A stretch of 64,000 bases of DNA from Rhizobium sp. AQ_MP (GTDB lineage: Bacteria; Pseudomonadota; Alphaproteobacteria; Rhizobiales; Rhizobiaceae), in contig NZ_JACJVI010000003.1 of NCBI RefSeq assembly GCF_014237835.1, positions 310,001 to 374,000 of the forward strand, in the 5' to 3' direction. Under the pieces are notes generated by a model. It did no database searches, was not told the origin of the DNA, and worked only from the letters and a program-made list of their open reading frames with translations. Positions 8,878-18,654 of this stretch are shown one piece after another. Made by a program: the position numbers and the translations under genes. How positions within the stretch are numbered: position 1 is the first letter of the stretch; each line of letters opens with the position of its first letter.

Positions 8878-9165
8878 GCGGCAGCCTCCGGAGGACGGTT
8901 AACAAGTCGTTAACGCAGCATGCCTCATTCGCTTGCTAAAGTCATCCAGTTCCACGCTTTTTTCGTAATGGAAACTGCGGTTCCGCGTGGCGCTAAAGTT
9001 CTATTCACGCGAATCGATTAAATTGAAATCGTCAAGCGAATGTGCTTGTCGTCCGGGTTTTCGAGGATTAAACGTCCCCCTGATGCAATGCACCACAAAC
9101 GTTATGACGCATTGCGAAATTGATGTCCGAACTGTCGGACCGCATCGAGACGCCGCGAGGTTTAG
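8878..9165. promoter_or_regulatory. Intergenic region with divergent promoters, upstream of sdhCDAB
   Basis: These 288 bp separate the small secreted protein gene from sdhC and are noticeably more A+T-rich than the flanking genes. A sigma-70-like pair on the plus strand, TTGTCG at 9046-9051 and TAAACG at 9069-9074 with a 17 bp spacer, could drive the sdh operon. This is a visual match only. Two GTTAAC-type motifs lie close together near 8898-8913, just upstream of the minus-strand gene. No coding sequence was recognised here. Confidence 0.35.
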
Positions 9166-9561
9166 ATGGCGAATGTGACAAAAAACCGGCCCCTGTCGCC
9201 GCATCTGCAAATCTACAAGCCGATCCCTACCATGGTCATGTCGATCCTCCACCGTATCACGGGCGGGGCGCTCTATTTCGGCACGATCTTGGTCGCCTGG
9301 TGGCTGGTCGCAGCATCGACGGGTGCCGAATACTTCGAATGGGTCAATTGGTTCATGGGCACCTTCATCGGTCGCCTGATCCTGTTCGGCTACACCTGGG
9401 CGCTGATCCACCACATGCTCGGCGGACTTCGCCACCTGATGTGGGATGTCGGCTACGGCTTCGAGAAACACTTCTCGACCAAGCTTGCCAAGGCCAACAT
9501 CATCGCATCCGTCGTCCTGACGATCCTCGTCTGGGTCGTTGCCTACATCATTCGCACCTGA
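9166..9561 (+). CDS. sdhC: Succinate dehydrogenase cytochrome b556 subunit
   Basis: SdhC is one of the two membrane anchors of complex II and helps bind haem b and ubiquinone. The 131-residue protein has the family N terminus [19 protein letters not shown] followed by the SILHRITG motif. Three transmembrane helices follow (about 33-52, 62-86 and 107-129). His residues in [14 protein letters not shown] are the probable haem and quinone region. It is the first gene of sdhCDAB, and sdhD follows after 11 bp. Confidence 0.97.
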   Translation: MANVTKNRPLSPHLQIYKPIPTMVMSILHRITGGALYFGTILVAWWLVAASTGAEYFEWVNWFMGTFIGRLILFGYTWALIHHMLGGLRHLMWDVGYGFEKHFSTKLAKANIIASVVLTILVWVVAYIIRT

Positions 9562-9572
9562 GGCACCATTCC

Positions 9573-9953
9573 ATGGATATGCGTACTCCGCTCGGCAAGG
9601 TCCGCGGTCTCGGCTCGGCCAAGGAAGGCACCGAGCATTTCTGGCGCCAGCGCGTCACCGCGGTCGCAAACATTCCGCTCATTCTGTTCTTCGTTGGCTT
9701 CCTGGTGATGTACAACGGCGCGCCTTACGCCGAAGTGGTTGGCGCATTGTCGCACCCGCTCGTTGCCGTCGTCATGGGCCTGGTCGTGCTTTCGGCCCTG
9801 ATCCATATGAAGCTCGGCATGCAGGTGATCATCGAGGACTATGTCCATGCCGAAATCGCCAAGCTGCTTCTTCTGATGCTGAACACGTTCTTTGCAATTC
9901 TGATCGGTGGCCTCTGTCTTTTCGCCATCTTGAAGATCGCATTCGTAGGGTAA
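9573..9953 (+). CDS. sdhD: Succinate dehydrogenase hydrophobic membrane anchor subunit
   Basis: SdhD is the second complex II membrane anchor. The 126-residue protein has a polar N terminus ending in [15 protein letters not shown], then three transmembrane helices (about 30-46, 58-77 and 93-124). The conserved haem-ligand segment [19 protein letters not shown] is present. The ATG at 9573 ([10 protein letters not shown]) is chosen because it lies just after the sdhC stop; a second ATG two codons later is an alternative. The sdhA start follows after 6 bp. Confidence 0.96.
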   Translation: MDMRTPLGKVRGLGSAKEGTEHFWRQRVTAVANIPLILFFVGFLVMYNGAPYAEVVGALSHPLVAVVMGLVVLSALIHMKLGMQVIIEDYVHAEIAKLLLLMLNTFFAILIGGLCLFAILKIAFVG

Positions 9954-9959
9954 ATCAAC

Positions 9960-11804
9960 ATGGCAACCATTCACAACTTCGCCCAGACCGGCAAAGCCTA
10001 TACCTATGTTGACCATTCCTACGACGTCGTGGTCGTCGGTGCCGGTGGCGCCGGCCTACGCGCGACGCTCGGTATGGCCGAACAGGGCTTCAAGACGGCC
10101 TGCATCACCAAGGTCTTCCCGACCCGTTCGCATACGGTTGCGGCCCAGGGCGGTATTGCCGCTTCGCTCAACAACATGACGCCCGATTGCTGGCAGTGGC
10201 ACCTCTATGACACCGTCAAGGGGTCCGACTGGCTCGGCGACGTCGATGCCATGCAGTATCTCGCCATGGAAGCGCCGAAGGCGGTCTATGAGCTCGAACA
10301 TTACGGCGTTCCCTTCTCGCGCAACGAGGAAGGCAAGATCTACCAGCGCCCGTTCGGCGGTCACATGCAGAACTATGGCGAAGGCCCGCCGGTCCAGCGC
10401 ACCTGTGCTGCTGCCGACCGTACCGGCCACGCCATCCTGCACACGCTCTACGGCCAGTCGCTGCGCAACAACGCGGAATTCTTCATCGAATATTTCGCGC
10501 TTGACCTGATCATGTCGGACGATGGCAGCCGCTGCACCGGCGTCGTCGCCTGGAATCTCGATGACGGCACCATCCATCGCTTCTCTGCGAAGATGGTCGT
10601 GCTGGCGACGGGCGGCTACGGTCGCGCCTATTTCTCGGCAACTTCAGCGCATACCTGCACCGGTGACGGCGGCGGCATGATCGCCCGTGTGGGCCTTCCG
10701 CTGCAGGACATGGAATTCGTCCAGTTCCACCCGACGGGCATCTATGGCGCCGGCTGCCTGATCACCGAGGGTGCGCGCGGCGAAGGCGGTTATCTCGTCA
10801 ACTCCGAAGGCGAGCGCTTCATGGAGCGCTATGCACCGTCGGCCAAGGACCTCGCCTCGCGCGACGTCGTCTCGCGCTGCATGACGATGGAAATCCGTGA
10901 AGGCCGCGGCGTCGGCAAGAACAAGGACCACATCTTCCTGCATCTGGATCACCTCGATCCGGCCGTCCTGCACGAGCGCCTGCCGGGCATCTCGGAATCG
11001 GCGAAGATCTTTGCCGGTGTCGACGTGACCCGCGAACCGATCCCGGTTCTGCCGACCGTTCACTACAACATGGGCGGCATTCCGACCAACTACTGGGGTG
11101 AAGTCCTGAACGCCGACTCGAGCAACCCGGAGCGCATCATCCCGGGTCTGATGGCCGTCGGCGAAGCCGGTTGCGCCTCGGTTCACGGTGCCAACCGTCT
11201 CGGCTCCAACTCGCTGATCGACCTCGTGGTCTTCGGTCGCGCTGCCGCGATCCGGGCTGCCGAGGTCATCAACAAGGCCGAGCCGATCCCGCACTTGAAT
11301 GTTGCCGCCTGCGACAAGATCATGGACCGCTTTGACAAAACGCGTCACGCTTCGGGCCAGACCCCGACTGCCGTGCTGCGCGACAAGATGCAGCGCGCCA
11401 TGCAGGAAGACGCGGCCGTCTTCCGCACGCAGGAATCGCTTGAAAGCGGCTGCCGCCGCCTGGATGCGATCTGGAAGGAGCTGCCTGACATCAAGGTCAC
11501 CGACCGCTCGATGATCTGGAATTCCGACCTTGTGGAAACGCTCGAGCTGCACAACCTGATGGCCAATGCGATCACAACGGTCTATGGCGCCGAGGCCCGC
11601 AAGGAAAGCCGCGGTTCGCACGCCCGCGAGGACTACACCTCCGGCCCGTTCGCCGGCCGCGACGACGAGAACTGGCGCAAGCACACGCTCGCCTGGGTCT
11701 CCGAAGCGGGTGAGGTCAAGCTCGACTACCGCCCCGTCCATACCGAGCTCATCGCCGATGGCATCGATCCCAAGAAGATCGCGCCGAAGGCTCGCGTCTA
11801 CTGA
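9960..11804 (+). CDS. sdhA: Succinate dehydrogenase flavoprotein subunit
   Basis: SdhA oxidises succinate to fumarate and passes electrons to SdhB. The 614-residue protein has the FAD-binding [10 protein letters not shown] motif (about 27-36) and the covalent flavin His in [11 protein letters not shown] (His58). It also has the active-site segments [21 protein letters not shown] and [19 protein letters not shown]. The C-terminal [12 protein letters not shown] region is followed by the conserved ending YRPVHTELI. Length and motifs are normal, and it lies between sdhD and sdhB as expected. Confidence 0.98.
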   Translation: MATIHNFAQTGKAYTYVDHSYDVVVVGAGGAGLRATLGMAEQGFKTACITKVFPTRSHTVAAQGGIAASLNNMTPDCWQWHLYDTVKGSDWLGDVDAMQYLAMEAPKAVYELEHYGVPFSRNEEGKIYQRPFGGHMQNYGEGPPVQRTCAAADRTGHAILHTLYGQSLRNNAEFFIEYFALDLIMSDDGSRCTGVVAWNLDDGTIHRFSAKMVVLATGGYGRAYFSATSAHTCTGDGGGMIARVGLPLQDMEFVQFHPTGIYGAGCLITEGARGEGGYLVNSEGERFMERYAPSAKDLASRDVVSRCMTMEIREGRGVGKNKDHIFLHLDHLDPAVLHERLPGISESAKIFAGVDVTREPIPVLPTVHYNMGGIPTNYWGEVLNADSSNPERIIPGLMAVGEAGCASVHGANRLGSNSLIDLVVFGRAAAIRAAEVINKAEPIPHLNVAACDKIMDRFDKTRHASGQTPTAVLRDKMQRAMQEDAAVFRTQESLESGCRRLDAIWKELPDIKVTDRSMIWNSDLVETLELHNLMANAITTVYGAEARKESRGSHAREDYTSGPFAGRDDENWRKHTLAWVSEAGEVKLDYRPVHTELIADGIDPKKIAPKARVY

Positions 11805-11819
11805 TTTGAGGAACTCATC

Positions 11820-12599
11820 ATGGTAGAACTCGCTCTCCCCAAGAATTCCCAGACCACCGAAGGCAAGGTCTGGCCGAAGCCGGCAGGCGCCAAGAATGTC
11901 CGCGAATACCGGATCTATCGCTGGAATCCAGATGACGGCGCCAATCCGCGGATTGATACATATTACATCGATGTCGATGACTGCGGTCCGATGGTTCTCG
12001 ATGGTCTTCTCTACATCAAGAACAACATCGACCCGACGCTGACGCTGCGCCGCTCCTGTCGCGAAGGTATCTGCGGTTCCTGCGCGATGAACATCGACGG
12101 TACGAACACGCTCGCCTGCACCAAGGGCATGGAAGAGATCAACGGCACGGTAAAGGTTTATCCGCTGCCGCATATGCCTGTGGTCAAGGACCTTGTGCCC
12201 GACCTCACCAACTTTTACGCGCAGCATCGCTCGATCGAGCCGTGGCTGAAGACGGTATCGCCGACGCCGGCGAAGGAGTGGAAGCAGAGCCACGAAGACC
12301 GTCAGAAGCTCGACGGTCTCTACGAGTGCATTCTCTGCGCCTGCTGCTCGACCTCCTGTCCGAGCTACTGGTGGAATGGCGACCGTTATCTCGGCCCGGC
12401 CGTCCTCCTGCAGGCCTATCGCTGGCTGATCGACAGCCGTGACGAAGCGACCGGCGAACGCCTCGACAATCTCGAGGATCCGTTCCGTCTCTATCGCTGC
12501 CACACGATCATGAACTGCGCCCAGGCCTGCCCAAAGGGCTTGAACCCGGCCAAGGCCATCGCCGAAATCAAGAAAATGATGGTCGAACGCCGCGCCTGA
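11820..12599 (+). CDS. sdhB: Succinate dehydrogenase iron-sulfur subunit
   Basis: SdhB carries electrons from SdhA to quinone through three iron-sulfur clusters. In the 259-residue protein the [2Fe-2S] Cys set is [13 protein letters not shown] with a later Cys in LACTKG. The [4Fe-4S] motif is [16 protein letters not shown], and the third-cluster Cys residues lie in [15 protein letters not shown]. It is the last gene of sdhCDAB and is followed by a strong intrinsic terminator. Confidence 0.98.
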   Translation: MVELALPKNSQTTEGKVWPKPAGAKNVREYRIYRWNPDDGANPRIDTYYIDVDDCGPMVLDGLLYIKNNIDPTLTLRRSCREGICGSCAMNIDGTNTLACTKGMEEINGTVKVYPLPHMPVVKDLVPDLTNFYAQHRSIEPWLKTVSPTPAKEWKQSHEDRQKLDGLYECILCACCSTSCPSYWWNGDRYLGPAVLLQAYRWLIDSRDEATGERLDNLEDPFRLYRCHTIMNCAQACPKGLNPAKAIAEIKKMMVERRA

Positions 12600-12623
12600 G
12601 CCACAGCATCAAAAAGAATGAGA

Positions 12624-12655
12624 GGCCGCCCGGGAACCGTTTCGGGCGGCCTTAA
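12624..12655 (+). terminator. Rho-independent terminator of sdhCDAB
   Basis: A perfect 9 bp G+C-rich stem (GGCCGCCCG at 12624-12632 with CGGGCGGCC at 12643-12651) is followed by a short T-rich run (TTAATTT). It lies 24 bp after the sdhB stop, where an operon terminator is expected. Confidence 0.85.
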
Positions 12656-12780
12656 TTTATCCTCATAGTGCCGGCTATCGATCGAACGTGATATGGAACT
12701 TGATTAACCATATTCGCGTAACATATTTAAAACCCAGTTGTACGGCAGGTTGCGACGCAGATCGCGAGAGCGGGAGTATA

Positions 12781-13311
12781 ATGATGAAATTCAGCCATGC
12801 AGTCACCGGAGCAGCCATTCTCCTGGCGCTTGCGGGGTGCCAGCGTACATCCTACAGCAACATGAATGCTGCCAATAGCGCCCTTCCGCCGCTGCAGGCC
12901 CAGCCGGTTCCCTCGGTGCAGTCCGGACAGCTTCCACCACCTGGCGCAACGGATCCGTCACAGTTTCCCGCTGCGCCGGCGACGGCGACAGTTGCTGCGG
13001 TCGGGACGCCTGCGGCGCCGACAACGGCGCTGGATGTCACCAAGGAATCGATGGTGGGCAATTGGCGCGTCCAGAGTGCGGGTACGAGCTGCGACATGTT
13101 CCTGACGCTGACCAATCTCGGCAGTGGCTCGCGCGGCGGTACGCGCGGTTGCGCCGGCGAACTGACGGCCATGGGTTCTTGGGAAGTCTCCGGCAAGCAG
13201 GTCGTCCTGAAGGACCGCAACGGCAACACAATCGGCAGCCTCTACAAGACTGCCGATGCGCGCTTCGACGGCAGCACCGCTTCCGGCCAGCCGGTCAGCC
13301 TCAGCCGCTGA
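12781..13311 (+). CDS. Omp19-like outer-membrane lipoprotein with AprI/Inh protease-inhibitor domain
   Basis: The 176-residue product has a lipoprotein signal peptide with lipobox LALAGC (lipidated Cys20). A Pro/Ala/Gln-rich linker follows (about 30-85), then a C-terminal inhibitor domain with [32 protein letters not shown] and the terminal [15 protein letters not shown]. This pattern closely matches Brucella Omp19, a surface lipoprotein with an Inh-like fold that inhibits proteases. The two Cys of the domain (in TSCDM and RGCAG) can form the conserved disulfide. GGGAG precedes a double ATG at 12781 and 12784, and either may be the start. Confidence 0.85.
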   Translation: MMKFSHAVTGAAILLALAGCQRTSYSNMNAANSALPPLQAQPVPSVQSGQLPPPGATDPSQFPAAPATATVAAVGTPAAPTTALDVTKESMVGNWRVQSAGTSCDMFLTLTNLGSGSRGGTRGCAGELTAMGSWEVSGKQVVLKDRNGNTIGSLYKTADARFDGSTASGQPVSLSR

Positions 13312-13329
13312 TTTTTCGTCATACCCTGC

Positions 13330-13350
13330 GGTGGCCCCCAGCGGGCCACC
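13330..13350. other. Hairpin between the Omp19-like gene and zapE
   Basis: GGTGGCCC (13330-13337) and GGGCCACC (13343-13350) form a perfect 8 bp stem with a 5 nt loop, 19 bp after the lipoprotein stop codon. No T-run follows, so it may be an mRNA 3' stabiliser or an imperfect terminator instead of a classical intrinsic terminator. Confidence 0.4.
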
Positions 13351-13371
13351 CTCCCGGCGGGACACCAATCC

Positions 13372-14547
13372 ATGCAGCCAGTTCCTGACTACGGCTTGAG
13401 CGTCGCCGAGCAATTGCGCGCGATGACGGGAGCGGGGACTCTTCAGCCTGACCGATATCAGCTCGGTGTCGCCGAAAAACTTGACCGCATCCTGACCGAA
13501 CTGAAGGCGCGTCGACCGGCCGCGAAGAAGAGCGCGCTTGGCTGGATGTTCGCACGGGCAAGGAAGCCGGAGATCCCGATCAAGGGTTTGTATATCCACG
13601 GCAGTGTCGGGCGCGGCAAGACCATGCTGATGGACCTCTTCTTCAAGCTCGCGCCTGTCGAGAAGAAGCGCCGCGCACATTTCCACGAGTTCATGGCCGA
13701 TGTGCATGCGCGGATCCATGCGCATCGACAGAAGCTGAAGGCCGGCGAGACCAAGCAGGCCGATCCGGTCCCGCCGGTGGCCGCTGCTCTGCGGGACGAG
13801 GCGCAACTCCTGTGTTTCGACGAATTCACCGTGACCGACATTGCCGATGCGATGATCCTCGCGCGGCTGTTCACGGAGCTTTTCGCCCGTGGCTGCATCC
13901 TGGTCGCAACATCCAATGTTGAGCCAGACAACCTTTACAGGGATGGCCTCAACCGCGGTCTTTTCCTGCCTTTCGTGGATCTCCTGAAAGCCAATGTTCA
14001 GGTCTCGACACTCGATTCACCGACCGACTACCGGCTTGAGAAGATGGAGAGTCTTCCGGTCTATATAGCGCCGCTCGATGACGCCCCGAAGATGATGGAC
14101 ATCGCCTGGACACGGGTGACGGACGGCGCGGCTGAGGCGCCCGTCTCGATCGAGATGAAAGGCAGAGCCATCGACATCCCGCGAGCGGCAGGGCGGGCTG
14201 CGCGTTTCAATTTCCGCGACCTGTGCGAGCGTCCGCTCGGTGCGTCCGATTATCTCGCCATCGCAAAGAGGTTCGATGTCGTCTTCGTCGAAAACATCCC
14301 GCATCTCGGACCGGACAAGCGCAACGAGACCAAGCGCTTCATCATCCTGATCGACGCGCTTTATGACGCCAGCGTCAGGCTGTTCGCCTCAGCCGTCGCA
14401 ATGCCGGAGGCGCTGCTGACCGAAAAGAAGGGCACAGAAGGCTTCGAGTTCGACAGAACAGTCTCGCGGCTTTTTGAAATGCGAAGTGCAGATTATCTCG
14501 AACTGCACCATGCAAAACGACAGAATCGTGACGGATCGGTGACATAA
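13372..14547 (+). CDS. zapE: AFG1-family ATPase, cell division protein ZapE
   Basis: ZapE is an ATPase that modulates FtsZ ring stability in proteobacteria; the mitochondrial relative is Afg1/LACE1. The 391-residue protein has the Walker A motif GSVGRGKT (about 79-86), the MDLFF segment and HFHEFMADVH, and Walker B LLCFDEFTVTDIADA (about 144-158). The AFG1-specific ATSNVEPDNLYRDGLNR motif is also present. It lies upstream of mdh, as in other rhizobia, with 161 bp of A+T-rich sequence between them. Confidence 0.93.
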   Translation: MQPVPDYGLSVAEQLRAMTGAGTLQPDRYQLGVAEKLDRILTELKARRPAAKKSALGWMFARARKPEIPIKGLYIHGSVGRGKTMLMDLFFKLAPVEKKRRAHFHEFMADVHARIHAHRQKLKAGETKQADPVPPVAAALRDEAQLLCFDEFTVTDIADAMILARLFTELFARGCILVATSNVEPDNLYRDGLNRGLFLPFVDLLKANVQVSTLDSPTDYRLEKMESLPVYIAPLDDAPKMMDIAWTRVTDGAAEAPVSIEMKGRAIDIPRAAGRAARFNFRDLCERPLGASDYLAIAKRFDVVFVENIPHLGPDKRNETKRFIILIDALYDASVRLFASAVAMPEALLTEKKGTEGFEFDRTVSRLFEMRSADYLELHHAKRQNRDGSVT

Positions 14548-15671
<1,124 letters not shown>

Positions 15672-15701
15672 GCGCCTCAGGCCCAGAACAGGGACACGAC
15701 G

Positions 15702-16895
<1,194 letters not shown>

Positions 16896-16912
16896 TCTGA
16901 GGAACCTATTCG

Positions 16913-17815
16913 ATGTCCATTCTTGTAAACAAGAACACCAAGGTCCTCGTTCAGGGCCTGACCGGCAAGACCGGTACCTTCCACACCGAACAGGCGCTTG
17001 CCTATTACGGCACGCAGATGGTCGGCGGCATCCATCCGAAGAAGGGTGGCGAAAACTGGACCGGCTCCAAGGGTGAAACCCTGCCGATCTTCGCGACCGT
17101 TGCCGAAGCCAAGGAAAAGACCGGTGCAGACGCATCCGTGATCTACGTTCCGCCGGCCGGTGCAGCCGACGCCATCATCGAGGCGATCGACGCCGAGATC
17201 CCGTTCATCACCTGCATCACCGAGGGTATCCCGGTCATGGACATGGTGCGGGTCAAGGCCAAGCTCGACAAGTCCAAGTCGCGTCTGCTGGGCCCGAACT
17301 GCCCGGGCATCCTGACGCCGGAAGAGTGCAAGATCGGCATCATGCCGGGCTCGATCTTCCGCAAGGGTTCGGTCGGTATCGTCTCGCGCTCGGGAACATT
17401 GACCTATGAAGCGGTGTTCCAGACCTCGAACGAAGGTCTCGGCCAGACGACCGCCGTCGGTATCGGTGGCGACCCGGTCAAGGGTACCGAATTCATCGAC
17501 GTGCTCGAGATGTTCCTGGCCGACCCGGCCACGACCTCGATCATCATGATCGGCGAAATCGGTGGCTCGGCTGAAGAAGATGCAGCTCAGTTCCTGATCG
17601 ACGAAGCCAAGAAGGGTCGCAAGAAGCCGATGGCCGGCTTTATCGCCGGTCGTACGGCGCCGAAGGGCCGCACCATGGGTCATGCCGGTGCTGTCGTTTC
17701 TGGTGGCAAGGGTGATGCCGAATCGAAGATCGCTGCCATGGAAGCCGCCGGCATCAAGGTTTCGCCTTCGCCGGCACGTCTGGGCAAGACCCTGGTCGAA
17801 GTCCTCAAGGGTTAA
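16913..17815 (+). CDS. sucD: Succinyl-CoA synthetase alpha subunit
   Basis: SucD binds CoA and carries the phosphorylated His. The 300-residue protein has the CoA-binding [13 protein letters not shown] segment (16-28), GPNCPGIL and the active-site His in [11 protein letters not shown] (His257). In most rhizobia sucA follows next. Here the sucD stop is followed after 3 bp by the ATG of an unrelated A+T-rich gene. Confidence 0.98.
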   Translation: MSILVNKNTKVLVQGLTGKTGTFHTEQALAYYGTQMVGGIHPKKGGENWTGSKGETLPIFATVAEAKEKTGADASVIYVPPAGAADAIIEAIDAEIPFITCITEGIPVMDMVRVKAKLDKSKSRLLGPNCPGILTPEECKIGIMPGSIFRKGSVGIVSRSGTLTYEAVFQTSNEGLGQTTAVGIGGDPVKGTEFIDVLEMFLADPATTSIIMIGEIGGSAEEDAAQFLIDEAKKGRKKPMAGFIAGRTAPKGRTMGHAGAVVSGGKGDAESKIAAMEAAGIKVSPSPARLGKTLVEVLKG

Positions 17816-17818
17816 CTA

Positions 17819-18652
17819 ATGTTCCGGAGCCCACCTAACAATCTTTGCGACGCCGGACGGGATACTTCTGTCTGGTCGCAAATGCCCGTGGGTTCCGGAA
17901 TTTCTAGCCCATGTGATCTGGAGATTGACGGATTCGATTTCTCCAACCTTGAGAAGCTGGGAACCGAAGGACGCATGCCTTTGGAAGCTGCTTTGCGTGT
18001 CGTTGCCGTATTGATCAGCTTAAAAAGAACAATCGATGACAACATGAATTTCTTTCATGTGTTCTCTAGCATCGATGGATTTCTGCTCAACAACGGATGG
18101 GTTCAGGGAACTGAATCTTCAGTCGCATTTCTTGAGCGTTCACGAATTGTGAATGAATTGGCGAAAAATGAGTACTTCAATTGGTCTGATTATGACGCGC
18201 TTCTCGAGAAGGTATCGGAACCTTCTGAGCGACCTCATTTTAGTTCGTTGCCACTAAAAGGTGACGTGGCGTCTATGGACGACTGTTATTGGAGCGGCGT
18301 TTACTCATCTCCCGCGTTGGGAAACACTTCAATTTACGTTTCTACCATCGACGGAAATTCTAAGTATATAGAGTTATATATAAGTTTTGACGACAAAGTC
18401 AGAGAGTATGCATGGGCCTTTATCAGTAGTTCATTTGTATGGAAGGTATCTCGAAATAGATACCATTCAAATTTTTATCGCAGTGGTTCCTTGTTCATCA
18501 ATATTGAAGACAAGGTGGATGGACGAGATGGCTGGCAGGTGAGTTTGAACTGTCTAAGGACGGATGACCGAGTCCAGGAATTCTGCAGAAAATTTGATAT
18601 TCGACGTGCATCTGTACAACTCAACCTCGAATACGAACATAGGTACATATGA
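17819..18652 (+). CDS. A+T-rich orphan gene inserted between sucD and sucA, function unknown
   Basis: The predicted 277-residue protein matches no family I recognise. It looks soluble, with no signal peptide or clear transmembrane helix. It has a helical N-terminal half (MPLEAALRVVAVLISLKRTI, about 52-71) and a C-terminal half rich in aromatic and beta-type residues. Composition is foreign: hand counts give 20 of 60 G+C at 18361-18420 and 23 of 60 at 18121-18180, against 35 of 60 in sucD at 17461-17520. Its ATG lies 3 bp after the sucD stop, and its TGA overlaps an ATG in frame with sucA, so it is placed for translation within the suc mRNA. Horizontal acquisition is inferred. The exact start is uncertain; internal ATGs at about residues 22 and 52 are alternatives. 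Confidence 0.7.
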   Translation: MFRSPPNNLCDAGRDTSVWSQMPVGSGISSPCDLEIDGFDFSNLEKLGTEGRMPLEAALRVVAVLISLKRTIDDNMNFFHVFSSIDGFLLNNGWVQGTESSVAFLERSRIVNELAKNEYFNWSDYDALLEKVSEPSERPHFSSLPLKGDVASMDDCYWSGVYSSPALGNTSIYVSTIDGNSKYIELYISFDDKVREYAWAFISSSFVWKVSRNRYHSNFYRSGSLFINIEDKVDGRDGWQVSLNCLRTDDRVQEFCRKFDIRRASVQLNLEYEHRYI

Positions 18653-18654
18653 CC

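Noticed and set aside
10644-12503. 619-codon minus-strand frame opposite sdhA and sdhB
   Set aside because: It is fully antisense to well-supported genes with complete catalytic motifs, and its protein is typical of antisense high-G+C translation.
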